Source: Streptomyces bungoensis
GTDB taxonomy: Bacteria > Actinomycetota > Actinomycetes > Streptomycetales > Streptomycetaceae
Direction of reading: 5' to 3'
Length of the DNA: 64,000 nucleotides
Assembly: GCF_001514215.1 (NCBI RefSeq)
Contig: NZ_KQ948853.1
Span: 31,142-95,141, forward strand
Shown here in pieces: positions 40,909-48,131 of this stretch; the first letter of the stretch is position 1; each line of letters starts with the position of its first letter. The notes under the pieces were generated by a model that ran no database searches, had not been told where the DNA came from, and was given only the letters and a program-made list of their open reading frames with translations. Both the position numbers and the translations under genes were made by a program.

Positions 40909-41382
40909 TCAGCCGAACATGCCCGGCCGGTAGTCGCCGGCGGCCTGCTGGACGATGACGTTCACGCGGTTGTAGGCGTTGATCAGGGCGATGAGCGACA
41001 CCAGGGCGGCGAGCTGGTCCTCGTCGTAGTGCTGGGCGGCGTTCCCCCAGACCTCGTCCGGCACACCGCCGGCCGCGTCGGCGATGCGGGTGCCCTGCTC
41101 CACCAGCTCCAGCGCGGCGCGCTCGGCGTCGGTGAAGACCGTGGCCTCCCTCCAGGCGGCCACGAGGTGCAGGCGCTGGGCGGTCTCGCCGGCGTGGGCG
41201 GCGTCCTTGGTGTGCATGTCGGTGCAGAAGCCGCAGCCGTTGATCTGGCTGGCGCGGATCTTCACCAGTTCCTGCGTCGCGGCGGGCAGCGTCGAGTCCG
41301 AGAGCACCTTGCCGGCCGAGTTGATGTACCGCATGAACTTGCCCGCGACCGCGTTCTCTAAGACGTTCAGTCGAGCTTCCAT
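40909..41382 (-). CDS. AhpD-like carboxymuconolactone decarboxylase-family protein
   Basis: This 157-residue helical protein has the CxxC active site CGFC followed by TDMHTKDAAHAGE, the AhpD/CMD signature. The motif is the redox centre of alkylhydroperoxidase AhpD-type proteins. It probably reduces peroxide or a small oxidised carrier. The ATG used (MEARLNVLENAVAG) begins the first helix; an upstream extension is non-coding in style. The MFS exporter lies upstream on the same strand, 94 bases away. Confidence 0.92.
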   Translation of the reverse strand: MEARLNVLENAVAGKFMRYINSAGKVLSDSTLPAATQELVKIRASQINGCGFCTDMHTKDAAHAGETAQRLHLVAAWREATVFTDAERAALELVEQGTRIADAAGGVPDEVWGNAAQHYDEDQLAALVSLIALINAYNRVNVIVQQAAGDYRPGMFG

Positions 41383-41476
41383 GGTGAACCGATCTCCCTG
41401 AGTGCGTTTTCCGTGTGGCTGCACATCCATGACCCGGCAGCCCACCGCGATGTGACAGCCGCCCAGGTGACCCGCG

Positions 41477-42739
41477 TCACACCTGACCGGAGGCCTCGGC
41501 GGCGGCCCGCACCGGCCCCTCCCGGGTCGGGACGATCGACTCCTCCCGGGGCAGCCGCCGCATGAGCACCCCGTACCCGAGCCCCGCCACCGTGCCGACG
41601 GCCGCGCACATCGCCCACAGCCACCGCGCCCCGAACCGGTCGATGACCGCGCCGGAGATCAGCGGCGCGACCAGGGCGGCGAGGGACCAGGACAGCGAGT
41701 ACACGCCCTGGTAGCGCCCGCGCCCGTGCACCGGTGACAGCCGTACGACGAGCCCGGTCTGCGTCGGCGCGTTGACGATCTCGGCGAGCGTCCACACGCA
41801 CACGGTGAGCGCGAAGACGCCGACCGACCCGGCGAAGGCGGTGAGCCCGAAGCCGTAGCCCGCGAGGACCGAGGAGACGACGAGCAGCGTGCGCGGGTCG
41901 CGGTGCTCGATGAAGCGGGTGACCGGGATCTGCAGGACGACGATGAGCAGGCCGTTCACGGCGACGGCGAGGCCGTAGTCGGCGGGCGAGAACCCGGCCC
42001 GGCCCATGGCGACCGGCAGGCCGACCGACCCCTGCTGGAAGACGAGGGCGACGAGGAAGGACAGCCCCACCACGGCCATGTACCGCCCGTCCCGCAGCAC
42101 GGTCCCCAGCCCGACCCCGTCCCCCTGGTCCCGCTCGCCGCGGACCGGCCGCGACTCGGGGACCTTCAGGAAGACGACGAGCGCGCACACGGCCGTCATC
42201 CCGGCCTCGATCAGGAACCCGGCGAGGTAGCTGAACTCCGCGATGAACCCGGCGGCCATGGAGGAGACGGCGAACCCGAGGTTGATGGCCCAGTAGTTGA
42301 GCGAGAAGGCCCGCACCCGGTCCTCTGGCCGCACGATGTCCGCCATCATCGCCTGCACGGCCGGCCGCGAGGCGTTCGCGGACAGGCCGACCAGGAAGGC
42401 GACGCCTGCGATGGCGACCGGATCGTGCACGAAGCCGAGCAGGGCGACGGAGGCGGCGGTCGCCGACTGGGCGACGAGCATCGTCGGCCGCCTGCCGAGC
42501 CGGTCGGCCATCACGCCGCCGCCCAGCGAGGAGACGACGCCGCCGAGGCCGTGCAGCGAGGCGACGAGACCGGCGTACGAGGCCGAGTAGCCCCGGTCGA
42601 GCGTCAGGTACAGCGCCATGAAGGTGGCGACGAAGGCGCCCAGCCGGTTGACGAGGGTGCTGGTCCACAGCCACCAGAACTCCCGGGGGAGCCCGGAGAC
42701 GCTCTCCCGGGCGGCGCGTCTGAGACGGGCGACGGGCAT
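41477..42739 (-). CDS. MFS transporter (12-helix, sugar/drug efflux type)
   Basis: This 420-residue protein has 12 predicted helices, with MFS motif A reading GGGVMADRLGRRPTML between helices 2 and 3. It shares the central loop pattern of the MdtH/DHA1-type exporters. The start at MPVARLRRAARE precedes the first helix and is favoured over an upstream ATG. It is divergent from gpmA across 175 bases. Substrate is unknown. Confidence 0.9.
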   Translation of the reverse strand: MPVARLRRAARESVSGLPREFWWLWTSTLVNRLGAFVATFMALYLTLDRGYSASYAGLVASLHGLGGVVSSLGGGVMADRLGRRPTMLVAQSATAASVALLGFVHDPVAIAGVAFLVGLSANASRPAVQAMMADIVRPEDRVRAFSLNYWAINLGFAVSSMAAGFIAEFSYLAGFLIEAGMTAVCALVVFLKVPESRPVRGERDQGDGVGLGTVLRDGRYMAVVGLSFLVALVFQQGSVGLPVAMGRAGFSPADYGLAVAVNGLLIVVLQIPVTRFIEHRDPRTLLVVSSVLAGYGFGLTAFAGSVGVFALTVCVWTLAEIVNAPTQTGLVVRLSPVHGRGRYQGVYSLSWSLAALVAPLISGAVIDRFGARWLWAMCAAVGTVAGLGYGVLMRRLPREESIVPTREGPVRAAAEASGQV

Positions 42740-42914
42740 GGAAGGGGACCCCCCGATGTAAGCGGTACAGGCGACGAGCACACCTTACGAGATGATGCTT
42801 GGCATGAACCACCCAATTAACAGGTGCGGCCGGCCGCGCTCAGAAGATGGGCGCCCCGTCCGCCCACCGGTCAGCCGGGGCAGGGGCCCGAAGTCGTGGA
42901 TTACGCTCTGACCC

Positions 42915-43676
42915 ATGGCCGACGCACCGTACAAGCTGATCCTCCTCCGCCACGGCGAGAGCGAGTGGAACGCGAAGAACCTGTTCACCGGCTGGGTGGA
43001 CGTCAACCTGAACGAGAAGGGCGAGAAGGAGGCAGTCCGCGGCGGCGAGCTCCTCAAGGACGCCGGTCTCCTCCCCGACGTGGTCCACACGTCCCTCCAG
43101 AAGCGCGCGATCCGCACCGCCCAGCTGGCCCTCGAGGCCGCCGACCGCCACTGGATCCCGGTCCACCGCAGCTGGCGCCTGAACGAGCGCCACTACGGCG
43201 CCCTCCAGGGCAAGGACAAGGCGGCGACGCTGGCCGAGTTCGGCGAGGAGCAGTTCATGCTCTGGCGCCGCTCCTACGACACCCCGCCCCCGCCGCTCGC
43301 CGACGCCTCCGAGTTCTCCCAGGCGAACGACGCGCGCTACGCGACGATCCCGCCGGAGCTGCGCCCCCGCACGGAGTGCCTCAAGGACGTCGTCTCCCGC
43401 ATGCTCCCGTACTGGTACGACGGCATCGTCCCCGATCTCCTGGCCGGCCGCACGGTCCTCGTCGCCGCCCACGGCAACAGCCTGCGCGCCCTGGTCAAGC
43501 ACCTGGACGGCATCTCGGACGCGGACATCGCGGGCCTGAACATCCCGACCGGCATCCCCCTCGCCTACGAACTCGACGCCGACTTCAAGCCGGTCACCCC
43601 CGGCGGCACGTACCTCGACCCGGAGGCCGCGGCGGCGGCCATCGAGGCGGTCAAGAACCAGGGCAAGAAGAAGTAA
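42915..43676 (+). CDS. gpmA: 2,3-bisphosphoglycerate-dependent phosphoglycerate mutase
   Basis: This 253-residue glycolytic enzyme has the RHGESEWN motif with catalytic His13, the substrate segment [14 protein letters not shown] and the second catalytic region [10 protein letters not shown]. It interconverts 3- and 2-phosphoglycerate through a phosphohistidine. Its last codons (NQGKKK) are part of an 18-bp direct repeat (43658-43675) repeated at 47705-47722. An integrative element therefore lies right against its 3' end but leaves the gene intact and supplies a new terminator. In M. tuberculosis gpm1 also precedes senX3-regX3. Confidence 0.96.
   Translation: MADAPYKLILLRHGESEWNAKNLFTGWVDVNLNEKGEKEAVRGGELLKDAGLLPDVVHTSLQKRAIRTAQLALEAADRHWIPVHRSWRLNERHYGALQGKDKAATLAEFGEEQFMLWRRSYDTPPPPLADASEFSQANDARYATIPPELRPRTECLKDVVSRMLPYWYDGIVPDLLAGRTVLVAAHGNSLRALVKHLDGISDADIAGLNIPTGIPLAYELDADFKPVTPGGTYLDPEAAAAAIEAVKNQGKKK
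43658..43675. other. Left attachment repeat (attL core) in gpmA
   Basis: This copy of the 18-bp repeat CCAGGGCAAGAAGAAGTA encodes the last gpmA codons. The right copy is at 47705-47722. Identity extends imperfectly on both sides. Confidence 0.75.
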
Positions 43677-43687
43677 GGTTTGTGATC

Positions 43688-43729
43688 ATGCCTCCCACCT
43701 GCGCGAATGGCGCGGATGGGAGGTATTTT
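43688..43729 (+). terminator. Terminator of gpmA supplied by the element
   Basis: ATGCCTCCCA (43688-43697) pairs with TGGGAGGTAT (43717-43726) with one G-T pair, and TTTT follows. It replaces the original gpmA terminator, now at 47735-47776. Confidence 0.75.
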
Positions 43730-43737
43730 CATGCGCT

Positions 43738-43756
43738 GGAACCTCTCTGGAACCTC
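43738..43756. other. Paired GGAACCTC words, left arm-type site
   Basis: GGAACCTC occurs at 43738 and 43749. The same pair with the same 11-base spacing is found near the right end (47579 and 47590), suggesting integrase arm sites. Confidence 0.5.
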
Positions 43757-44879
43757 AACCCGTCGGGCCCTGTGGCCTGAGCGCTCGCCCGAGAGCCTTC
43801 CGCGCGCGGTCTCGGCTACTTGGCATGAGGTGCGCGTACACCTTCAGCGTCAGCCCCGGATCGGAGTGCCCGAGGTACTCCGCGAGCGCTTTGATGCTCT
43901 CCCCGGCATCCAGGAGCACGGACGCGTAGAAGTGCCGGAGGGCGTGCATGCCGTGCTCGCGTGCGGCGGCGTGCTCGCGGCTCTTGGCCTTGGGGATGAC
44001 ACCGGCCTTGGCGAGCGCGGGCATCCAGTGGTCTTCGTTCAGCGACGTACGCCAGACGTGCCCACCGTTGGGGCCCGTGAAGATGAGCCGTCGCGTCACC
44101 GGCTGGCCGTTCGCTCGCATCCAAGGGAGCTTGATCTCCACAGGCGGGAACCGCTTGATGTGCTCCTGTAGAGCCTCTGCCACGGGATCGGGCAGAGGTA
44201 CGTCGCGGAGCTTTCCGCCCTTCGGCGGCGCGAACACGGCCTTGCTCAGGCTCAGCTTGAGCTGCTGCACCACGTGCACGGTGCCGTTGTCGAAGTCGAT
44301 GTCATCGACGGACAGCCCGAGGATCTCGCCTTGCCGCAGGCCGCACCCTGTACCGACGTCGACCATGGGCCGGAAGCGTTCGACCATGGCGGCGCGCATG
44401 GCGAAGACACGCTCAGGTTCCCAGGGGACGACACGGCGCGCGCCGATGGCCGGCGGGGTCACCGTGCGCGAGTTGCAGGGGTTCCGGCGTAGGCATCCGT
44501 CCTCTACGGCGGCTGAGAGCACGGCGCGGACGTTGGAGAAGATGACGCGCGCGTAGGCGCCGGACATGCCGGACGCTTCGAGCTGCGTTACGAACTCGCG
44601 GATGTGGCTCGGCTGGAACGATCCGAGTTGGCGGGACCCGATGCGGGGGAAGGCGTGCAGCTTGAGCTGAGACTCCATCGATGCGCGAGTGTTGGGGTCG
44701 CCGCTCAGGTTGGTGAGCCACTCCTCCGCGAACGACTGGAACGTCTGGCGGGACGCGTTCGGATCGATGAAGTCGCCGCGGGCGACGTCGGCCATGATCC
44801 CGTTCAGCCACCGCTCGGCGAGCCGCTTCTGTCCGTCGGGAAAGGGCGGTATCCGGCACCGCCTTGCCCGCAAGGGCAT
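43755..44879 (-). pseudogene. int: Tyrosine integrase, 5' end lost to an IS fragment
   Basis: The frame is open for 374 residues. The catalytic domain is complete: the first Arg in GCGLRQGEILGLS, HALRHFYAS with the HxxR pair, LGHSDPG, and the nucleophile Tyr in LKVYAHL. The core-binding domain is present (QTFQSFAEEWL to about residue 130). The first 10-12 residues (MPLRARRCRIPP) come from antisense IS DNA. The normal N-terminal segment, of about 45 residues in similar integrases, is missing. The joint is near 44845. Translation start signals are therefore lost, and the gene is probably not expressed. Confidence 0.8.
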
Positions 44880-45048
44880 CGAGTCGTCCCGGCGGCTGGG
44901 CCGGCACCGATGGGTGGTGGAGCGGACCGTGTCCTGGCTGTCCGGCTGCCGCCGTCTGCACCGCCGCTACGAGCGCAAGCCGGAACACTTCCTTGCCTTC
45001 GCAGCCATCGCCGCGACCCTCATATGCCACCGCCGACTGGCCAAATGA
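44845..45048 (+). pseudogene. IS5-type transposase, C-terminal fragment
   Basis: The last 67 codons of a DDE transposase are present, with GRHRWVVERTVSWLSGCRRL and HFLAFAAIAATLICHRRL, the C-terminal E-region signature of IS5-type elements. No N-terminal part and no clear terminal inverted repeat is seen. It cuts into the integrase gene from the opposite strand, so the insertion was followed by a deletion. Confidence 0.8.
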
Positions 45049-45609
45049 AATGACGTCTTAGGAGGACGGAGTGTGACCGGACGCTGCGGACACTAGTGGA
45101 CGCTACACATTTTGTTTGGCGTCCGCTGGAATGGTGCAGGTCAGAGGGGGTGAGCGATGCCCGGCGGACGCTGCGGACGCTATCTCCCCTCACCTCTCTA
45201 GTAAGAGAGGAAGACGGCTCTTCAGTTATATGGCCTCGCGGGAACAGTGGAGCGTCCTCGGCACCGCTCGGGTCCCGCCGGACGGAAACCGGCTGTAGGC
45301 CATCCAGCCACCAGGACAAGATCACCTCAGGTCGGGCAATTGTCCGTCGTCTACGTGATCAACCGACTCACCTCGCACCTGCCCGTCCTGGACGTCATCT
45401 GGATCAGGTAGCCACCCCGTGAAACGGCCTGACCCCGGCATTGCAGCTGCCGGGGTCAGGCCGTTTCGCATCCTGCCGAATGCTGTACTACAGCCCTTAC
45501 TCGGACAGTCCTTTTTCGGACAGTCCCTGCCGACGCTATTGACTGCGACCATCCCCTCGTTCAAGATCACTACGCACACTCTCACCGGGGGAGTTGAGGA
45601 AGGAGCACC
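45049..45609. other. Non-coding stretch inside the element
   Basis: No convincing gene is seen in this 561-base stretch. GGACGCTGCGGAC is repeated at 45079 and 45166, and a perfect 20-bp hairpin lies at 45421-45467. These may be control or recombination sites of the element. Confidence 0.5.
45421..45467. terminator. Perfect 20-bp hairpin (bidirectional terminator)
   Basis: GAAACGGCCTGACCCCGGCA (45421-45440) pairs perfectly with the segment 45448-45467 across a 7-base loop. No gene ends just before it on either strand, so what it terminates is unclear. It insulates the bacteriocin gene from upstream transcription. Confidence 0.65.
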
Positions 45610-46101
45610 GTGAGTGTATCCGGTAGATCGATAGTTCTCGGCTTTGTGAGCGTGATTTTCGCAGTATTTAGCTTCGCTACGCCGGCCGCCGCAGGCACCT
45701 CTCAAGCTGCCACCGTTACGGCGAACGGCACTATCGTCGCCGCGGATGGTTCCGAGGTCGGTCACGTCACCCTCCACAAGCGTGGTGACGGTACGAAGCC
45801 GCCCACAAAGCTGGGTAACCCCTCTGAATGGGGTGCGGCGGTGATCAAGATGGGAGATTCGTCCGCTACGCCGAAGGCCTGCGTGGGTGCCAGTGGCGGA
45901 ACTTGGTGCTACGGCTACGACCTGAACACGGATGGTAAGTACTGCTACTCGAACTACTACCACCCCACTAAGATCCACAGGTCCACGGTGAAGATTGCCG
46001 GAGGCTCCCTTACCGCTGGGGCATATGCCGGTGAGACCTCCTATGCCCACCTGACGGCGGGCGCCGGCTACACCTGCTACACGTACTACAGTCTTGCCTA
46101 G
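45610..46101 (+). CDS. Lactococcin-972-family bacteriocin-like secreted protein
   Basis: This 163-residue protein has a signal peptide (about 1-28, ending TPAAA-G) and a mature domain of about 135 residues. GGTWCYGYDL, CYSNYYHPTKIHRSTVKI and GETSYAHLTAGAGYTCYTYYS match the lactococcin 972 pattern GGxW, YSNYYH and HxSxV. Family members are secreted antimicrobial proteins that block septum formation in related bacteria. GGAAGGAG lies upstream of the GTG. Four cysteines may form disulfides, unlike lactococcin 972 itself. Base composition is lower in GC than in the surrounding chromosome. Confidence 0.82.
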   Translation: MSVSGRSIVLGFVSVIFAVFSFATPAAAGTSQAATVTANGTIVAADGSEVGHVTLHKRGDGTKPPTKLGNPSEWGAAVIKMGDSSATPKACVGASGGTWCYGYDLNTDGKYCYSNYYHPTKIHRSTVKIAGGSLTAGAYAGETSYAHLTAGAGYTCYTYYSLA

Positions 46102-46278
46102 GTTCTGGCCCCCGCATCACGCGGTGACCCTTCGGTAGGCGGGTAGGTTGGTGCGTCACTCGGGTCTGTTCGGTCGCCCGCGCAGTCCCTGAGTGGCGCC
46201 ACCTCCTGCTTTGAGTTAATCACGGAACAGGGAAGAGAAATCGCACACTTTCCGCGCCCTCGCATTGCGTCGCTAGCA

Positions 46279-46890
46279 GTGTCCCTCGGGGTAGGTTTGC
46301 TACTTGGACTAGCGGGTCCCCTTACCGAAAAATGGGACAATCCCGTTTGCGACACTCTGAATCTTGTTTTTTCCGATGGATGGTCGTGGGTCTGTTATGC
46401 ATTCTTGGTGGGCTATTTCGGCCGAACCAAAATTGAGTCAGCGTTGCTGTCGTCTTTGGGGTTGGCTGTCGGCGTGGTCACGTACTATCTATTCAAGTTT
46501 CTGAGCCCCACCATCCCGGCCGGACTGGAATCTGGCGCCACCTCCGAGGGGATTTTCTCTGGGATGCTTGCGTGGGGAATAGCAGCTTTCGTTCTTGGGG
46601 CGCCCGTCGGGCTCTCGGGTAACCTGGCGAGGATTCCAAGTGCTGGCGGTCTCCCATTCCGACTGATTGTTCCGCTCGTAGCAATTTTCGAGACCTCCAT
46701 GCGGCTGACTGCAGAGGCGGATGGCCAACGCGCGGTCGTTGTAATTACTTGGAATGTTATTCGGTTCATCGCGGGCGCTGTTGCTTTGGCTCTAGTAAGT
46801 CACGCCATCCGGAGTTGGTGGCACTCTCGGCGTACTCGTTCCTCGAAGTCGGAGGGGCCCCGTGCCAGAGGAGACATTTCGTCCGTGTGA
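46279..46890 (+). CDS. DUF6518-like multi-pass membrane protein, possible immunity factor
   Basis: This 203-residue protein has about six hydrophobic helices. It starts LGVGLLLGLAGPLTEKWDNP and includes WVCYAFLVGYFGRTKIESAL and FETSMRLTAEADG. The layout resembles DUF6518 membrane proteins. A GTG at 46279 is the first usual start, but it has no ribosome site, and the open frame continues upstream to 46147. Its place right after the bacteriocin-like gene suggests immunity or export. GC content is clearly lower than in the core, consistent with transfer. Confidence 0.7.
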   Translation: MSLGVGLLLGLAGPLTEKWDNPVCDTLNLVFSDGWSWVCYAFLVGYFGRTKIESALLSSLGLAVGVVTYYLFKFLSPTIPAGLESGATSEGIFSGMLAWGIAAFVLGAPVGLSGNLARIPSAGGLPFRLIVPLVAIFETSMRLTAEADGQRAVVVITWNVIRFIAGAVALALVSHAIRSWWHSRRTRSSKSEGPRARGDISSV

Positions 46891-47500
46891 CCTTCTGAAG
46901 TTCACGAACATCGGACGGTGGAGTTCTTCGCAGGCTACAAGCGAGCCCAGGCGGCCGGGTGCGCATTTCCACGGGTGACAACGAGCATCGTGACCCACTC
47001 GACCAGGGTGTGAGGCAAGTCGAGTGCGGCAGGAGAGGAAACCAACGAGGCTCCTGCGCCTTCCTCAACGGCACGGGAGCCTCGTGCGTTGCGGTCCCTC
47101 GCCTCCAGCAACCCCGTCACCCGTTCAGTGGCCAAGCTGAAAAGGCTCAGTGGGCGCGCTACGAACGGCGCCCTGCCCCCTCCCGAAGAGCCATGGTGAG
47201 CCACGTAGACGAAGGGAGCCCGGCGGCCGCGCACCCATGCCTGCCGCCGCCCCTTGGAAGGCCCTCAGGATGCTTTCCAAGGGGGAGCGGCACCAACCCC
47301 CGACTGTGGTCCCCGCGCGAGCGCAGCGAGCCGCCAAAAGACGCGCGGCTGTAGGCCGCTCCTTCTTGCTCTTCCCCGCCACGGCCGGCGGCCGGCCACG
47401 GCCCGGTGACGCCCCTCTCAGAGCCGTCTAGCGGGCTGATTCCGGGGTCTGCCCAGGATGCTCGCTAACCGCTGACGGACTGGTCACCAGCGGTTTTGGT

Positions 47501-47542
47501 CGCTAGCGGGGCCGTTAACGTTAGCGGCCCCTGCCGCTAGCG
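47501..47542. repeat. Nested palindrome near the right end of the element
   Basis: CGCTAGCGG (47501-47509) and CCGCTAGCG (47534-47542) flank an inner palindrome with arms GGGGCCG and CGGCCCC (47508-47531) around TAACGTTA. Such structures may be excisionase or transfer sites. Confidence 0.55.
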
Positions 47543-47578
47543 CTAGAGGCTCTTCGGGGCCCGGGCCGGACCGAACCT

Positions 47579-47597
47579 GGAACCTCTGTGGAACCTC
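47579..47597. other. Paired GGAACCTC words, right arm-type site
   Basis: GGAACCTC at 47579 and 47590 repeats the left pair with the same 11-base spacing and direction. Confidence 0.5.
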
Positions 47598-47704
47598 CGA
47601 GGTCCACCACCAACGACCGACAGCGACTACCAACGACCGCCTGTCCGCATGTCAGGTGGGGTGAGCACCTCGCTGACGAGCCTCAAAAACCGGGCGGTCG
47701 AAAC

Positions 47705-47722
47705 CCAGGGCAAGAAGAAGTA
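47705..47722. other. Right attachment repeat (attR core)
   Basis: This second 18-bp copy of the repeat at the gpmA 3' end is followed by TAGGTT and the hairpin that probably was the native gpmA terminator. Confidence 0.75.
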
Positions 47723-47734
47723 GGTTCTGCGATC

Positions 47735-47776
47735 ATGCCCCTGAGCTGCGCAGACGGCGCGACTCAGGGGCATTTT
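47735..47776 (+). terminator. Original gpmA terminator, displaced by the element
   Basis: ATGCCCCTGAG (47735-47745) pairs perfectly with CTCAGGGGCAT (47763-47773), followed by TTTT. Its layout matches the hairpin at 43688-43729. Confidence 0.75.
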
Positions 47777-47843
47777 CACGGCCCGGGCCCTCAGGCCCCC
47801 GGGCTCTACGGTCGTTCTCGGTGCGCGTGTCCTTGGAGACCGT

Positions 47844-48011
47844 TCAGTAGCTGGTCAGGTTTACGACCACATCGCACAGGGGATCGTCGGTCGGCTTCTG
47901 GTCATGCTCGTTGTCGAGGTAGCCGGACGTGATTCCGGCGAGCAGGCCGGGGCCGGTGTGGCTGATGATCACGTCGGCGCCGTAGGTGAGGCTTCCGGCC
48001 TGGAGCTCTCA
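47844..48011 (-). pseudogene. C-terminal remnant of an unidentified gene
   Basis: A frame of about 55 codons reads LTYGADVIISHTGPGLLAGI and then CDVVVNLTSY before its stop. It is protein-like in style but has an in-frame stop just upstream and no good start. It is probably a leftover from a gene cut by insertion or deletion beside the element. I do not recognise the family. Confidence 0.4.
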
Positions 48012-48061
48012 CAGCTTCGCGGGCCGGGCGCTTGGGATCCTGGGTGTAAGCGCGCACGAAC

Positions 48062-48102
48062 AAGCCCCCTGCCCGCGGAGTCTCCACGGGCGGGGGCTTT
48101 TC
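48062..48102. terminator. Bidirectional hairpin terminator
   Basis: AAGCCCCCTGCCCG and CGGGCGGGGGCTT form a long stem with one bulge, followed by TTTT on the plus strand. It lies 30 bases downstream of the acyl-CoA dehydrogenase stop on the minus strand. Confidence 0.8.
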
Positions 48103-48131
48103 GCGCCTCTGGGGCATCTCGAGAGAGGCTT

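Larger units (their letters stand above)
46891..47704. other. Non-coding right end of the element
   Basis: About 810 bases without a convincing gene. Words such as GAGCGCAGCGAGCC (47317-47330), often seen in actinobacterial integrative elements, suggest plasmid/ICE-derived DNA. Nested palindromes lie at 47501-47542, and the arm-type pair at 47579-47597. Confidence 0.5.
43658..47722. mobile_element. Degenerate ~4-kb integrative element inserted in the 3' end of gpmA
   Basis: The 18-bp direct repeat CCAGGGCAAGAAGAAGTA lies at 43658-43675 (end of gpmA) and 47705-47722. Beyond it, both copies continue with GATCATGCC and a T-ended hairpin, so the element replaces the host terminator. A tyrosine-integrase gene points toward the left repeat. 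Paired GGAACCTC words spaced 11 bp (43738/43749 and 47579/47590) look like integrase arm sites. Cargo is a lactococcin-972-like protein and a membrane protein. Replication or transfer genes are missing, so it is probably immobile now. Confidence 0.8.

Noticed and set aside
45322..46050. Long minus-strand frame opposite the bacteriocin-like gene
   Set aside because: The plus-strand frame has a signal peptide, ribosome site and family motifs. The minus frame has none.
46935..47234. 99-codon minus-strand frame in the right end of the gpmA element
   Set aside because: The reading resembles sequence that recurs in non-coding DNA of actinomycete elements. No ribosome site or family motif was found.
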